From positions 412,245,081 to 412,309,080 of the forward strand of contig NC_058518.1 of NCBI RefSeq assembly GCF_904849725.1: 64,000 nt of DNA, written 5' to 3'. Positions 35,166 through 47,015 of the stretch are shown here, one piece after another (the first letter of the stretch is position 1; the number at the start of each line of letters is the position of its first letter). Made by a program: the position numbers and the translations under genes. The notes below the pieces were generated by a model that saw only the letters and a list, made by a program, of their open reading frames with translations, had not been told where the DNA came from and made no database searches. The stretch is from Hordeum vulgare subsp. vulgare. Its lineage: Eukaryota; Streptophyta; Magnoliopsida; Poales; Poaceae.

Positions 35166-36895
35166 AGCACCAAACTCAAAACTCAGATATTCACCCCCAC
35201 GGTCAGAACGTAGGAACTTGATCTTCTTGTTACGATGATTTTCAACTTCACTCTGAAATTGCTTGAACTTCTCAAACGTTTCACACTTGTGCTTCATTAA
35301 GTAGATATATATCCATACCTACTCAAATCATCAGTGAAGGTGAGAAAATAACGATATCCGCCGCGCGCCTCCACACTCATCGGACCGCACACATCGGTAT
35401 GTATGATTTCCAACAAGTCAGTTGCATGCTCCATTGTTCCGGAGAACGGCGTCTTAGTCATCTTGCCCATGAGGCATGGTTCGCACGTGTCAAGTGATTC
35501 AAAATCAAGTGACTCCAAAAGCCCATCGGAATGGAGTTTCTTCACGCGCTTTACACCAATATGACCTAAGTCGTAGTGTCACAAAAACATGGCGCTATGA
35601 TTGTTAACTCTACATATTTTGGTCTCAATGTTATGTATATGTGTATTAGCGCTATCAAGATTCAATATGAACAATTTTCTCACATTGGGTGCATGACCAT
35701 AAAAGATATTACTCATAGAAATAGAACAACCATTATTCTCCGACTTAAACCAGTAACCGTCTCGTAGTAAACAAGATCCAGATATAATGTTCAAGCTTAA
35801 CGCAGGCACTAAATAACAATTATTTAAGTTAATAACTAATCCTGATGGTAACTGAAGTGAGATTGTGCCGACGGCGATTGCATCAACCTTGGAACCATTT
35901 CCCCCGCGCATCGTCACTTCATCCTTCGCCAGCCTTCGTTTATTCTGCAGTTCTTGTTTCGAGTTGCAAATATGAGCAACAAAACCGGTATCGAAAACCT
36001 AGGCACTACTACGAGAGTTGGTTAAGTACACATCAATAACATGTATATCAAATATACCTGATTTTTCCTTGGTCGCATTCTTATCAGCAAAATACTTGGG
36101 GCAGTTGCGCTTCCAGTGACCCAGTCCCTTGCAATAATAACACTCTGTTTCAGGCTTAGGTCCAGCCTTGGGTTTCTTCATCGGATTGGCAACAGGCTTG
36201 CCGCTCTTCTTGTAGTTACCCTTCTTGACTTTGCTGTTTCTCTTGAAACCAGTGGTCTTATTGACCATCAACACTTGATGCTCTTTCCGGAGTTCTGACT
36301 ATGCGAACTTCAGCATTGCGAATAACTCGTCGGGTGACTTGTTCACCCCTTGCATGTTATGGTTCAACACAAAGCTCTTATAGCTAGGTGGCAGTGATTG
36401 AAGAATTCTATCAGTGATAGCATGTTGCGGGAGATCAATCCCTAGCTCAGCTAGACGGTTTGAGTACCCAGACATTTTGAGCAAATGTTCACTGACAGAC
36501 GAATTCTCCTCCATCTTGCAAGCATAGAATTTATCGGAGGTCTCATACCTCTCGATCGGAGCGTTCTTCTAAAACATAAAATTCAACTCCTAGAACATCT
36601 CATATGCTCCATGATGCTCAAAGCGACGTTGAAGTCCCGGCTCTAAGCCATACAAGACTGCACATTGAACTACTGAGTAGACCTCCTTACGTGTTAACAA
36701 GGTGTTCAAATCATCATGGCTAGACGTAGCGGGTGGTTCATCTCCTAGCGCAACATTAAGGACATAATCCTTCTTCCCAGCTTGCAGGAGCAGCTTTAGA
36801 TTACAAGCCCAGTCTACAAAGTTGCTTCCATCATCTTTCAACTTAGCTTTCTCTAGGAACGTATTAAAAGTCAGGGTGACTGTAGCGTGAGCCAT
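35166..36895 (-). pseudogene. Copia gag-protease-integrase fragment, minus strand
   Basis: Starts at ATG 36895 (MAHATVTL). Gag with CCHC knuckle (CYYCKGLGHWKRNC, about 36112-36151), a protease stretch near 35980, and integrase HHCC and first core aspartate (HTDVCGP, about 35395). Stops include TAG at 36590-36592, identical in place to the stop at 9843 in array copy B. The frame is broken several more times, at about 36298, 35998, 35920 and 35578. It ends at the element junction before the second integrase acid. Non-functional. Confidence 0.88.
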
Positions 36896-37087
36896 TGATC
36901 TACAACACAAATATTGCTAAGTGGACTTGGACTATGTTTAGGATAATTAGAGATTAACTAATCAAATTACTGATAAACTCCCACTCAAAAAGTACATCTC
37001 TCTAGTCATTTGAGTGGTACATGATCCAAATTCACTAACTCAAGTCCGATCATCACGTGAGTTGAGAATAGTTTTAGTGGTAAGCAT
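35166..37087 (-). mobile_element. Minus-strand Copia fragment (same family as the array)
   Basis: Covers ~190 bp of leader (36896-37087), gag, protease and part of integrase. It is truncated inside the integrase core (after GEYLSFEFG) at 35166 by the Athila-group LTR, and inside the leader at 37087 by another LTR. No LTR or RT of its own is present here. Confidence 0.88.
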
Positions 37088-38512
37088 TGATACGTCTCTG
37101 TTGTATCTAATTTTCCGAACTCTTTTGCCCTTGTTTTGGACTCTAATTTGCATGATTTGAATGGAACTAACCTGGACTAACGGTGTTTTTAGCAGAATTG
37201 CCATGGTGTTGTTTTTGCGCAGAAATAAAAGTTCTCACAATGACCTGAAAATTACAGAGAATTTTTCTGGAATTAACGAAAAATACCTGCGCAAAGATCC
37301 ACCGGAGGAGGTGAGCTAGTGGGCCACAAGCCCAGGAGGAGCGGCCACCCCCCCTGGCCGCGCCTGGCAGGCTTGTGGGGCCCATAGAGCTCCACCGCCT
37401 CCAATCTCAGCTCTATATATTCCGTTTCGCCCGGAAAAAAATCAAGGAGAAGGATTCATTGTGTTTTACGATACGGAGGCGCCGCCACCTCCTGTTCTTC
37501 ATCTGGAGGGCAAATCTGGAGTCCGTTCTGGGCTCCGGAGAGGGGATATCGTCGCCATCGTCATCATCAACCTTCCTTCATCGCTAATTCCATGATGCTC
37601 TTCATCGTTCGTGAGTAATCTCATTGTAGGCTTGTTGGACGGTGATGAGTTGGATGAGATCTATCATGTAATCGAGTTAGTTTTGACGGGTATTGATCCC
37701 TAGTATCCACTATGTTCTGAGATTGATGTTGCTACTACTTTGCCATGCTTAATGCTTGTCATTAGGGCCCGAGTGCCATGATTTCAAATCTGAACCTATT
37801 ATGTTGTCGCCAATATATGTGTGTTTTAGATCCTATCTTGCAAGTTGTAGTCACCTACTATGTGTTATGATCCAGCAACCCCAGAGTGACAATAGCCGGA
37901 ACCAATCCCGGAGATGACCGTAGTATGAGGAGTTCATGTATTCACCAAGTGTTAATGTGTTGGTCCGGTTCTTTATTAAAAGGATAACCTTAATATCCCG
38001 TAGTTTCCATTAGGACCCCGCTGCCACAGGAGGGATGGACAATAGATGTCATGCAAGTTCTTTTCCCTAAGCACGTATGACTACATACGGAATACATGCC
38101 TACATTAGATTGACGAACAAGAGCTAGTTAATTATCTCTCCATGTTATAGCTGTTACATGATGAATCACATCCGGCATAATCATCCATCACCGATCCAAT
38201 GCCTACGAGTCTTTTACTATTGGTCCTTGCTATGTTACTTTGCCGCTACTACTGTTGTTGTTGATGTTGTTACTCTATTGCTACTGTTGTTACTCTGCTG
38301 CTACTGGTTACTGTTGCTACTACTGCTATCATACTACCTTGCTACTGATACTTTGCCGCAGACACTAAATCTTTCAGGTGTGGTTGAATTGACAACTCCA
38401 CTACTAATACTTGAGAATATTCTTTCGCTTCCCCTTGAGTCGAATCAATAAATTTGGGTTGAATACTCTACCCTCGAAAACTGTTGCGATCCCCTATACT
38501 TGTGGGTTATCA
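37088..38512 (+). repeat. Athila-group LTR, plus strand (left arm of a head-to-head pair)
   Basis: 1,425 bp, TGATACGTCTCTG... to ...GTGGGTTATCA, complete at both ends. TATATAT at 37414-37420 is followed by the leader-like CCGTTTCGCC. Directly followed by AGACTATTT and a tRNA-Asp-type primer site, so it is a 5' LTR. The 5 bp before it are AGCAT; its partner end is not in the window. Confidence 0.85.
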
Positions 38513-38659
38513 AGACTATTTTCTGGCGCCGTTTCCGGGGAAGCACAGCTATATTCTCTAAGTCACTTGGGATTGACGTCTGCTCGTCACTGCTGGCAGC
38601 CCCTGGCTACGGCGCCAGAAAAGAACTGCTTCCAGTTGCTCAACAATTAGCAATTGTCT
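38513..38659. other. Spacer with two primer-binding sites in opposite orientation
   Basis: TGGCGCCGTTTCCGGGG (38524-38540, plus) belongs to the left LTR. CCCCTGGCTACGGCGCCA (38600-38617), read on the minus strand, is the primer site of the right LTR. The 12-mer TTCTGGCGCCGT and its complement form the inner inverted repeat. Between right LTR and its primer site there are 33 extra bases (38621-38655 region). Confidence 0.7.
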
Positions 38660-40303
38660 TGCAATGGCCCACGAGCGTGTGGGATCACGGCAGTTTTCGA
38701 CGATAGAGTATTCAACCCAAATTTGTTGGTTCGACACGATGGGAGTTAAAGGATATTCTCCAGTATTAGCAGTTGAGTCGTCAGCTCAACCACACCTGAA
38801 AGATTAGTATCTGCAAGCAGGATATAAGCAGCAAAGGTAGTATGATAGCAACGGTGCTAGGAAAGAATCTGTTGACAAGGCAGACTATTCCTAACTGAAG
38901 TATCAATGGCGCCAGAAAAGTATTGTAGCAGGTAGTAGCAGTGTAACGAGTAACAGTAGTGGCAAGGAACAGCAGTAGTGACAGCAGTAGCAAGTAGCAG
39001 CAGTAGCGAGTAACAGCAGTAGCAAGTAACAGTAGTAGCAACAGTAGTGGCAGCAGTAGCAGGACAAAGCAAGTAACAGTAGCAGCAAGTAACAGTAGTA
39101 ACAACAGTAGCAGCAGACCAAGTAACAGTAGCAACAACAGTAGTAACAGCAGTTCCAACAGAGCAAGTAACAGTAGTAGTGGGACAAACTCGTAGGCAAT
39201 GGATCGGTGATTTGTTGGATGACATTCATCATGCAACAATTATAACATGGAGAGATATGTGGCTAGCTCCCATTCGTCGATGTGATGTACGCATGCATTC
39301 CGTGTGTAGTCATACGTGCTTAGGGAAAAGAACTTGCATGCCATCTATTGTCCATCCCTCCCGTGGCAGCGGGGTCCAAATGGATATTACGGGATATTAA
39401 GGTTCTCCTTTTAATAAAGAACCGGACCAACGCATTTGCACTTGGTGAACACATGAACTCCTCAAACTATGGTCATCACCGGGAATGGTTCCGGTTATTG
39501 TCACTCCGGGGTTGCTGCGTCATAACACATAGTAAGTAACTACAACTTGCAAGATCGGATCTAGAACACACATATATTGGTGACAACATAATAATTTCAG
39601 ATCTGAAATCATGGCACTCGGGCACTAGTGACAAGCATTAAGCATGGCAAAGTAGTAGCAACATCAATCTAAGAACATAGTGGAAACTAGGGATCAATCC
39701 CCGTCAAAACTAACTCGATTACATGATAGATCTCATCCTACTCATCACCGCCCAGCGAGCCGACGAATAGATTACTCATGAACGATGTAGAGCTTCATGG
39801 AATTGGAGAGGGAAGAAGGTTGATGATGATGATGGCGACGATCTCCCTGATCCGGAGCCCAAAACGGACTCCAGATCTGCCCTCCAGGGCAAGAACGGGA
39901 TGTGGCGGCGCCTCCTGATCGTAAAACGCGATGAACTCCTCTCTCTTGATTTTTTCCGGGACGAAAGGGATTAAATAGCGCTGGAATTGGGGGCGGCAGA
40001 GCCACATGGGCCCCACAATCCTGGTGGCCGCGGCCAGGGGGGAGGCCAAAGCCATAGGGCTAGTGGCCCACTGGCCCGTCTCCTCCAGTGGATTGTTGCG
40101 CAGGTATTTTTCATATTTTCCAGAAATATTCTCCGTAAATTTTCAGGACGTTCCGAGAACTTTCATTTCTGCACAAAAACAACACCATGGCAATTCTTCT
40201 GAAAACAGCGTCAGTCCGGGTTAGTTCCATTCAAATCATGCAAATTAGAGTCCAAAACAAGGGCAAAAGAGTTTGGAGAACTAGATACGATGGAGACGTA
40301 TCA
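38660..40303 (-). repeat. Athila-group LTR, minus strand (right arm of the head-to-head pair)
   Basis: About 1,644 bp. On the minus strand it starts TGATACGTCTCCATCG at 40303, preceded by polypurine tract AAGCTTGGGGGAGT (40304-40317). It ends with a diverged GTGGGCCATTGCA at 38660, next to a primer site. Having a polypurine tract on one side and a primer site on the other is what a shared LTR of a tandem array shows. By eye the first ~250 bp differ from the left arm at about 10%. Confidence 0.75.
38925..39181 (-). repeat. Expanded trinucleotide-like minisatellite inside the LTR
   Basis: Some 250 bp of interleaved GTAGCA/GTAACA/GTAGTGG units. The related LTRs have only ~100 bp of the complementary CTACTGTTGTTACT units (38240-38335, 15745-15845), so this copy has expanded. 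Confidence 0.75.
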
Positions 40304-40758
40304 ACTCCCCCAAGCTTAAAACCTTGCTTGTCCTCAAGCAACTCAGTTGACAAACTGAAAGAAAAAGAAAAACTTTGACAAACTCTGTTTGATCTTGTTG
40401 TTGCAACTATGTCTAACTCATAACCAGAATTTCAGCAAGATCACAAGTTAACCACATAAGCAAGTGACACATAGGTCTCACGGTAAACTAATATCAATGG
40501 CATAATCAGCTAGCGAGAAAATAATAATGAGTTTCAAGTACCAACAATTCAATCAAAACCAGCATGAAGCAATATGAATAGGTGGTATCTCGCTAGCTCT
40601 TTCTGAGACCGCAAAACATAAATGCAGAGCACTTTCAAAGATCAAGGGCTGACGAAACATTGTAATTCATAACAACGAAGATCCAATCATAGTCATACTC
40701 GATATCAATCAAAAGAAAAGCATAAAAATGACAGAGGTGCTCTCTAATTGGTGCATAT
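40304..40758 (-). other. Non-coding 3' internal sequence of the minus-strand Athila-group element
   Basis: Polypurine tract then untranslated sequence; no ORF. Interrupted at 40759 by a Copia LTR. Confidence 0.65.
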
Positions 40759-41536
40759 TGTTGGAATTATGCCCTAGAGGAAATGATAAATAAGTTAATA
40801 TTATAATTCCTGTATCAAGATAATCGTTTATTATCCATGCTATAATTGTATTGAACGAAGACTTAGATACATGTGTGGATACATAGACAAAACACTGTCC
40901 CTAGCAAGCCTCTAGTTGGCTAGCCAGTTGATCCAGGATAGTCAGGGTCTTCTGACTATGTACAAGGTGTTGTTGCTTGATAACTGGATCACGTCATTGG
41001 GAGAATCATGTGATGGACTAGACCCAAACTAATAGACGTAGCATGTTGATCATCTCATTTTGTTGCTACTATTTTCTGCGTGTCAAGTATTTATTCCTAT
41101 GACCATGAGATCATATAACTCATTGACACCGGAGGAATGCTTTGTATGTATCAAACGTCGCAATGTAACTGGTGACTATAAAGATGCTCTACAGGTATCT
41201 CCGAAGGTGTTCGCTGAGTTAGTATGGATCAAGACTGGGATTTGTCACTCCATGTGACGGAGAGGTATCTCAGGGCCTACTCGATAATACAACATCACAC
41301 ACAAGCCTTGCAAGCAATGTGACTTAGTGTAAGTTGTGGGATCTTGTATTACGGAACGAGTAAAGAGACTTGCTGGTAAACGAGATTGAAATAGGTATGC
41401 GGATACTGACGGTCGAATCTCGGGCAAGTAACATACCGAAGGACAAAGGGAATGACATGCGGGATTATATGAATCGTTGGCACTGAGGTTCAAACGATAA
41501 GATCTTCGGAGAATCTGTAGGATCCAATATGGGCAT
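40759..41536 (+). repeat. Copia LTR, piece 1 of 3
   Basis: Begins TGTTGGAATTATGCCCT and matches the array LTR up to GATCCAATATGGGCAT. Interrupted by the Athila-group element 2; GGCAT at 41532-41536 is the TSD. Pieces 2 and 3 continue the same LTR without loss. Confidence 0.88.
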
Positions 41537-42747
41537 TGCTACTGCAACAAAACACCTTCCAACGGCGCCAGAAACAAGCGTGTTGACGGGAAACTGTTCT
41601 TGTCTTGATACTCCTCAACAACGGCGCCAGGAATCCTTTTGCTACGGCTACGTCTTTAGGGACTTCCTTGAAAAATATGCAAAGGATTCCCCCGTGGCCT
41701 TGGAGCCTTGCATTGGTGTTCCCTCGAAGCGGAAAGGGTGATGTAGCATAGCGGCGGCAAGTATTTCCCTCAGTTTTAAGAACCAAGGTATCGATCCAGA
41801 GAAAGGATTGCGTCAAGCCACAAGTACCTGCACAAACACAAAGATCTTGCACCCAACACTATGAAGGGGTTGTCAATCCCTTATAGATTATTTGCAAAGT
41901 GAGAACTGAAAGCAACAAGGGAAACAAAGCAAAGTAGAAGTGAAAGTGGAAACGATAGTTGTGAATAGACCCGGGGGCCATAGTGTTCACTAGTGGCTTC
42001 TCTCATGAAAGCAAGTAGACGGTGGGTGAACGAATTACTATCGATTGATAGAACCGCGCAAAGTCGTGGCGTTATCTAAGGCAATGATTATATCTATAGG
42101 CATCATGTCCAAAACAAGTAGACCGATACTTTCTGCATCTACTACTATTACTCCACATGTCGACCGCTATCCAGCATGCATCTAGTGTATTAAGTCCAAA
42201 AGAACAGAGTAACTCCTTAAGCAAGATGACATGATGTAGATGGACAATCTCATATCTACGATAAAAGCCCATCTTGTTACCCTTTATGGCAGCAACACGA
42301 TGTGTGCCTTGCTGCCCCTTCTATCACTGGGAAAGGTCACCACACGGTATGAACCCAAAACCAAGCACTTCTCCCATTGCAAGAATCATAGATCTAGTTG
42401 GCCAAACAAAACCGAAGACTCGGAGAGACTTACAAGGATATCAAATCATGCAAATAAGAAATCAGCAAAGACTCAAATGTAATTCATAGATAATCTGATC
42501 ACAAATCCACAATTCATCGGATCTCGACAAACACACCGCCAAAGAGGATCACATCGGATAGATCTCCATGAAGATCATGGAGAACTTTGTATTGAAGATC
42601 CAAGAGAGAGAAGAAGCCATCTAGCTACTAACTACGGACCCGTATGTCTGAAGTGAACTACTCACGAGTCATTGGAGGGGCGACGATGTTGATGAAGAAG
42701 CCCTCCAACTCCAAAGTCCCCTCCGGCAGGGCACCGGGAAGGGTCTC
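41537..42747 (-). repeat. Partial outer LTR of element 2
   Basis: 1,211 bp covering the end-proximal three quarters of the LTR. It abuts the complete LTR after GGGTCTC with no spacer; the missing part equals about 43958-44394. Its outer end is the true element terminus, next to the TSD. Confidence 0.8.
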
Positions 42748-44394
42748 TGCTACTTCAACAAAAGACCTTCCAACGGCGCCAGAAACAAGCGTGTTGACGG
42801 GAGAATATTCTTGTCTTGATAGTCCTCAGCAACGGCACGAGGAATCCTTCAGCTACGGCTACGCCTTTAGGGACTTTCTTGGCAAATATGCAAAGGATTC
42901 CCTCGTGACCTTGGAGCCTTGCGTTGGTGTTCCCTCAAAGCGGAAAGGGTGATGTAGCACAGTGGCGGTAAATATTTCCCTCAGTTTTGAGAACCAAGGT
43001 ATCGATCCAGTGAAGGATTGTCACAAGTACCTGCACAAACACAAAGAGCTTGCACCCAACGCTATGAAGGGGTTGTCAATCCCTTATAGATTGTTTGCCA
43101 AGTGAGAACTGAAAGCAAAAACAAACAAAGGAAAGTAAAAGCAAAAGTGGGAACGATAGTTGTGAATAGACCCGGGGGCCGTAGTGTTCACTAGTGGCTT
43201 CTCTCATGCAAGCAAGTAGACGGTGGGTGAACGAATTACTGTCGAGCAATTGATAGAACCGCGCAAAGTCGTGACGTTATCTAAGGCAATGATTATATCT
43301 ATAGGCATCACGTCCAAAACAAGTAGACCAATACTTTCTACATCTACTACTATTACTCCACACGTCGACCGCTATTCAGCATGCATCTAGTGTATTAAGT
43401 TCATGAGAACAAAGTAACGCCTTAAGCAAGATGACATGATGTAGATGGACAATCTCATATCTACGATAAAAGCCCATCTTGTTACCCTTGATGGCAACAA
43501 CACGATGCGTGCCTTGCTGCACCTTCTGTCACTAGGAAAGGTCACCACACGGTATGAACCAAAACCAAGCACTTCTCCCATTGCAAGAATCATAGATCTA
43601 GTTGGCTAAACAAAACCCAAGACTCGGAGAGACTTACAAGGATATCAAATCATGCATATAAGAAATCAGCAAAGACTCAAATATAAATCATAAATAATCT
43701 GATCACAAATCCACAATTCATCGGATCTCGACAAACACACCGCCAAAGAGAATTACATCGGATAGATCTCCATGAAGATCATGAAGAACTTTGTATTGAA
43801 GATCCAAGAGAGAAAGAAGCAGCCATGTAGCTAATAACTACGGACCCGTAGGTCTGAAGTGAACTACTCACGAGTCATTGGAGGGGCGATGATGTTGATG
43901 TAAGCCCTCCAACTCCAAAGTCCCCTCCGGCAGGGCACCGGGAAGGGTCTCCAGATGAGATCTCGCGGAAACGGAAGCTTGCGTCGGTGGAAAAGTGTTT
44001 TCATGGATCCCCCTATTTTTCTGGATTTTAGGGAATATATAGGCGAAGGAGCTAGGTCAGGGGGGCGCCAGCGAGGCCACAAGCCTGGTAGTCGCCGCCC
44101 CTGGTGGCGGCTACAGGGCTTGTGGCCCCCTGTGGCTCTCCTGCCTTGGCCCTCAAGTCCCCAGATCTTCTTTCGTTCTGGAATAAATTATTTTGGGGAT
44201 TTTATTCCGTTTGGACTCCGTTCCAAAATCAGATGTGAAAAGAGTCAAAAACACAGAAAAAACAGGAACTAGCACTTAGCACTGAATTAATAAGGTAATC
44301 CCAGAAAAGATATAAAAGGAACATAAAACATCCAAAGTTGACAAGATAACAGCATGAAACCATCAAAAATTATAGATACGTTTGAGACGTTTCA
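42748..44394 (-). repeat. Complete 3' LTR of element 2
   Basis: 1,647 bp; starts on the minus strand at 44394 with TGAAACG (TGATACG with one change) next to the polypurine tract, ends ...AGTAGCA at 42748. An ATATAT box lies at 44035-44040. Near its end it carries primer-site-like GGCGCCAG motifs. Confidence 0.82.
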
Positions 44395-47015
44395 AGCATC
44401 CCCAAGCTTAACTCCTGCTCGTCCTCGAGTAAGGAAGTGATAAAGAATGATTTTTTTATGCTTTCATGCTACCTAGCATAGATGTGCTTTGTAACTCGTC
44501 TTATGTGACATGAATGTTCAAATCCATTAGATTCAAAACAATAGTTTGCCATTGACATGGAAACAATAATACTTCAAGCAAACTAGCAAGGTAATCATGA
44601 ACTTTTGAAATAACAAGGCCAAAAGAAAGTTATCCCTACAAAATCATATAGTCTGGCTATGCTCTATCATCCTTGCACAACGAATTTAAATCATGCACAA
44701 CCCCGATATTGGCTAAGTAATTGTTTTCACACCTTTACTTTCTCAAACTTTTTCAACTCTCACGCAATACATGAGCGTGAGCCATGGTTTTAGCACTATA
44801 AATGGTGTGGAGTGTGGTGGAGGTTGCAAGGTAAACAAGGAGAAGATGGTCACATTGACTAGGCATATCAACGAGTTATGGAGACGCTCATCAATAGATA
44901 TCAACGTGAATGAGTAGGGATTGCCATACAAATGATGCACTAGAGCTAAGAGTATGTGAAAGCTCTGAAAGAAAACTAGTGGGTGTGCATCCAACTTGCT
45001 TGCTCATGAAGACCTAAGGCAATTTTGAGGAAGCCTATCATTGAAATATACAAGCAAAGTTATATAATGAAAATTTCCCACTAGCCATATGGTGGTGACA
45101 AAACGAGAGACTCTCAATCATGAAGATCATGGTGCTTAATATGCACAAGTGTGGAAAGGTGGTAGCATTGTCCCTTCTCTTTTTTTCTCTCATTTTTTTG
45201 GTGGGATCTTTGGCCTTTTTTTTGTGGGCATATTTGGCCTATTTTATTTCCACACATGGGACAATGCTGCATCAATGATGATCATCACACTTACAACTCA
45301 AAACTTAGGGCAATAATGACTCTATATGGAATGCCTTCGGTAGTGTACCGTGACAATGATCTAGCATGGCATAGACATCAATGGAAACATCGTGCTAGCT
45401 ATCTTACGATCATGCAATGGAAATGTAAAAGTGGTGGCACATGTCATGGTGGTAGTTGTATGGCAATATATCTCGAAATAGCTTTGAAAAATCCATAGTA
45501 GGTAGGTATGGTGGCTGTTTTGAGGGAGGCTATATGGGTGGTTTTGTGCACCGGAGAAAGTTGCACGGCACTAAAGAAGATAGTGATGGTGGAACGTGAA
45601 AGTGCATCTAAACCATGGACTCAACATTAGTCATGAAGAACTCATATACTTGTTGCAAAAGTTTTAGTAGTAATCAAAACAAAGCATTCAACGCATACTC
45701 CTAGGGGAAGGGTTGGTAGGTATAAACCATCGCGCGATCCCGACCGCCACACAAAGGATGACAATCAGTAGACTAATCATGCTCAGACTTCATCACATAG
45801 CGGTTCACCATACATGCATGCTACGGGAATCACTAACTTCAACACAAGTATCTCTAGATCCACAACACCTCACTAATATAACTTCAATATTACCACAACC
45901 ACAAGTCAAAACTAATTGGGATGAATCAAACTTCTCTAACTATTCAATGCACATGAAGGTGGAAGTTTTCATATCCCTTTGGATAACTACCCCTTTTGAG
46001 ACTACTTTCATAGCATAGATCAACTACCAAGCCACACGCTTACGTGCTCTAAAATATATAAGTGAAGCACATACAGCAAAAGCAACCAGCTCAAAAGATA
46101 TAAGTGAAGCACATGTGAGCTGAATTGTCTAACCAAAGGATATAAGTGAAGCTCGACAAAATCACGGTGAGTGCATGTCTCTCTCTCTCTCTAGGTGTGC
46201 AGCAAGGAAGATTGTGACACAACAAAAATAAAAGACTCCTACAATACAAGATGCTCCAAGCAAAACACATAACATGTGGTGAATAAAAATATAGCCCCAA
46301 GTAACGTTACCGATGGATTGAAGACGAAAGAGGGGATGCCTTCCCGGGGCATCCCCAAGCTTAGGCTTTTACGGCATCCTTCAATCAACTTGGGGTGCCT
46401 TGGGCATCCCCAAGCTTGAGCTCTTGTCACTCTTTATCTCTTTGTCCATAAGAACTTCGCCCAAAACTTGAAAACTTCACAACACGAAACTTAAACAGAA
46501 ACTCGTGAAAACATTAGTATAAGAAAGCGAACCACCACTTCCTTAGGTACTGTAGCAAACTTAAATTCTACTTATGTTGATGTTGGGTTACTGTATTCTC
46601 AATCTTCCATGGCTAATACCCCCCGACACTATCCATAGTTTCATCAAAATAAGAAACCAACTCAACAAAAACAGAAGTTGTTAACAGCAGACCAGCCTGT
46701 AGCAATCTGTATACTTCGTATACTTCTGGTACAGAAAAAAGAATCAACTCAAAAGCTCTTACAGAAAGAAAATGAAAATTCATTTCGTGAGCAGAAAGTT
46801 TCTGTCTTTTCCAGCATGACCAAACGATCATCCCCAAGACTAATCATAACGGTTTTGCTTGGCACAAACGCAAAAAGAAACACAAAAAACACAATCATAA
46901 CAGAATTATGAAAGTGTGGAAAACACAAAACAGAAAGAAAAAGGATAGATTCGTTGGGTTGCCTCCCAACAAGCGCTATTGTTTAACGCCCTTGGCTAGG
47001 CAAAAGGTGATGGAA
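44395..47015 (-). other. Non-coding 3' region of element 2
   Basis: Polypurine tract AAGCTTGGGGATGCT at 44395-44409 (minus), then ~2.6 kb matching 17191-19997. Includes the AAAAGCCTAAGCTTGGGG motif (about 46354-46371) and its second polypurine copy (46402-46416), and a short CT run near 46182. No credible ORF. Confidence 0.72.

Noticed and set aside
38940..39180. Regularly spaced short repeats that could suggest a CRISPR-like array
   Set aside because: Units are 3-6 bp and imperfect, without unique spacers, inside an LTR. Simple minisatellite.
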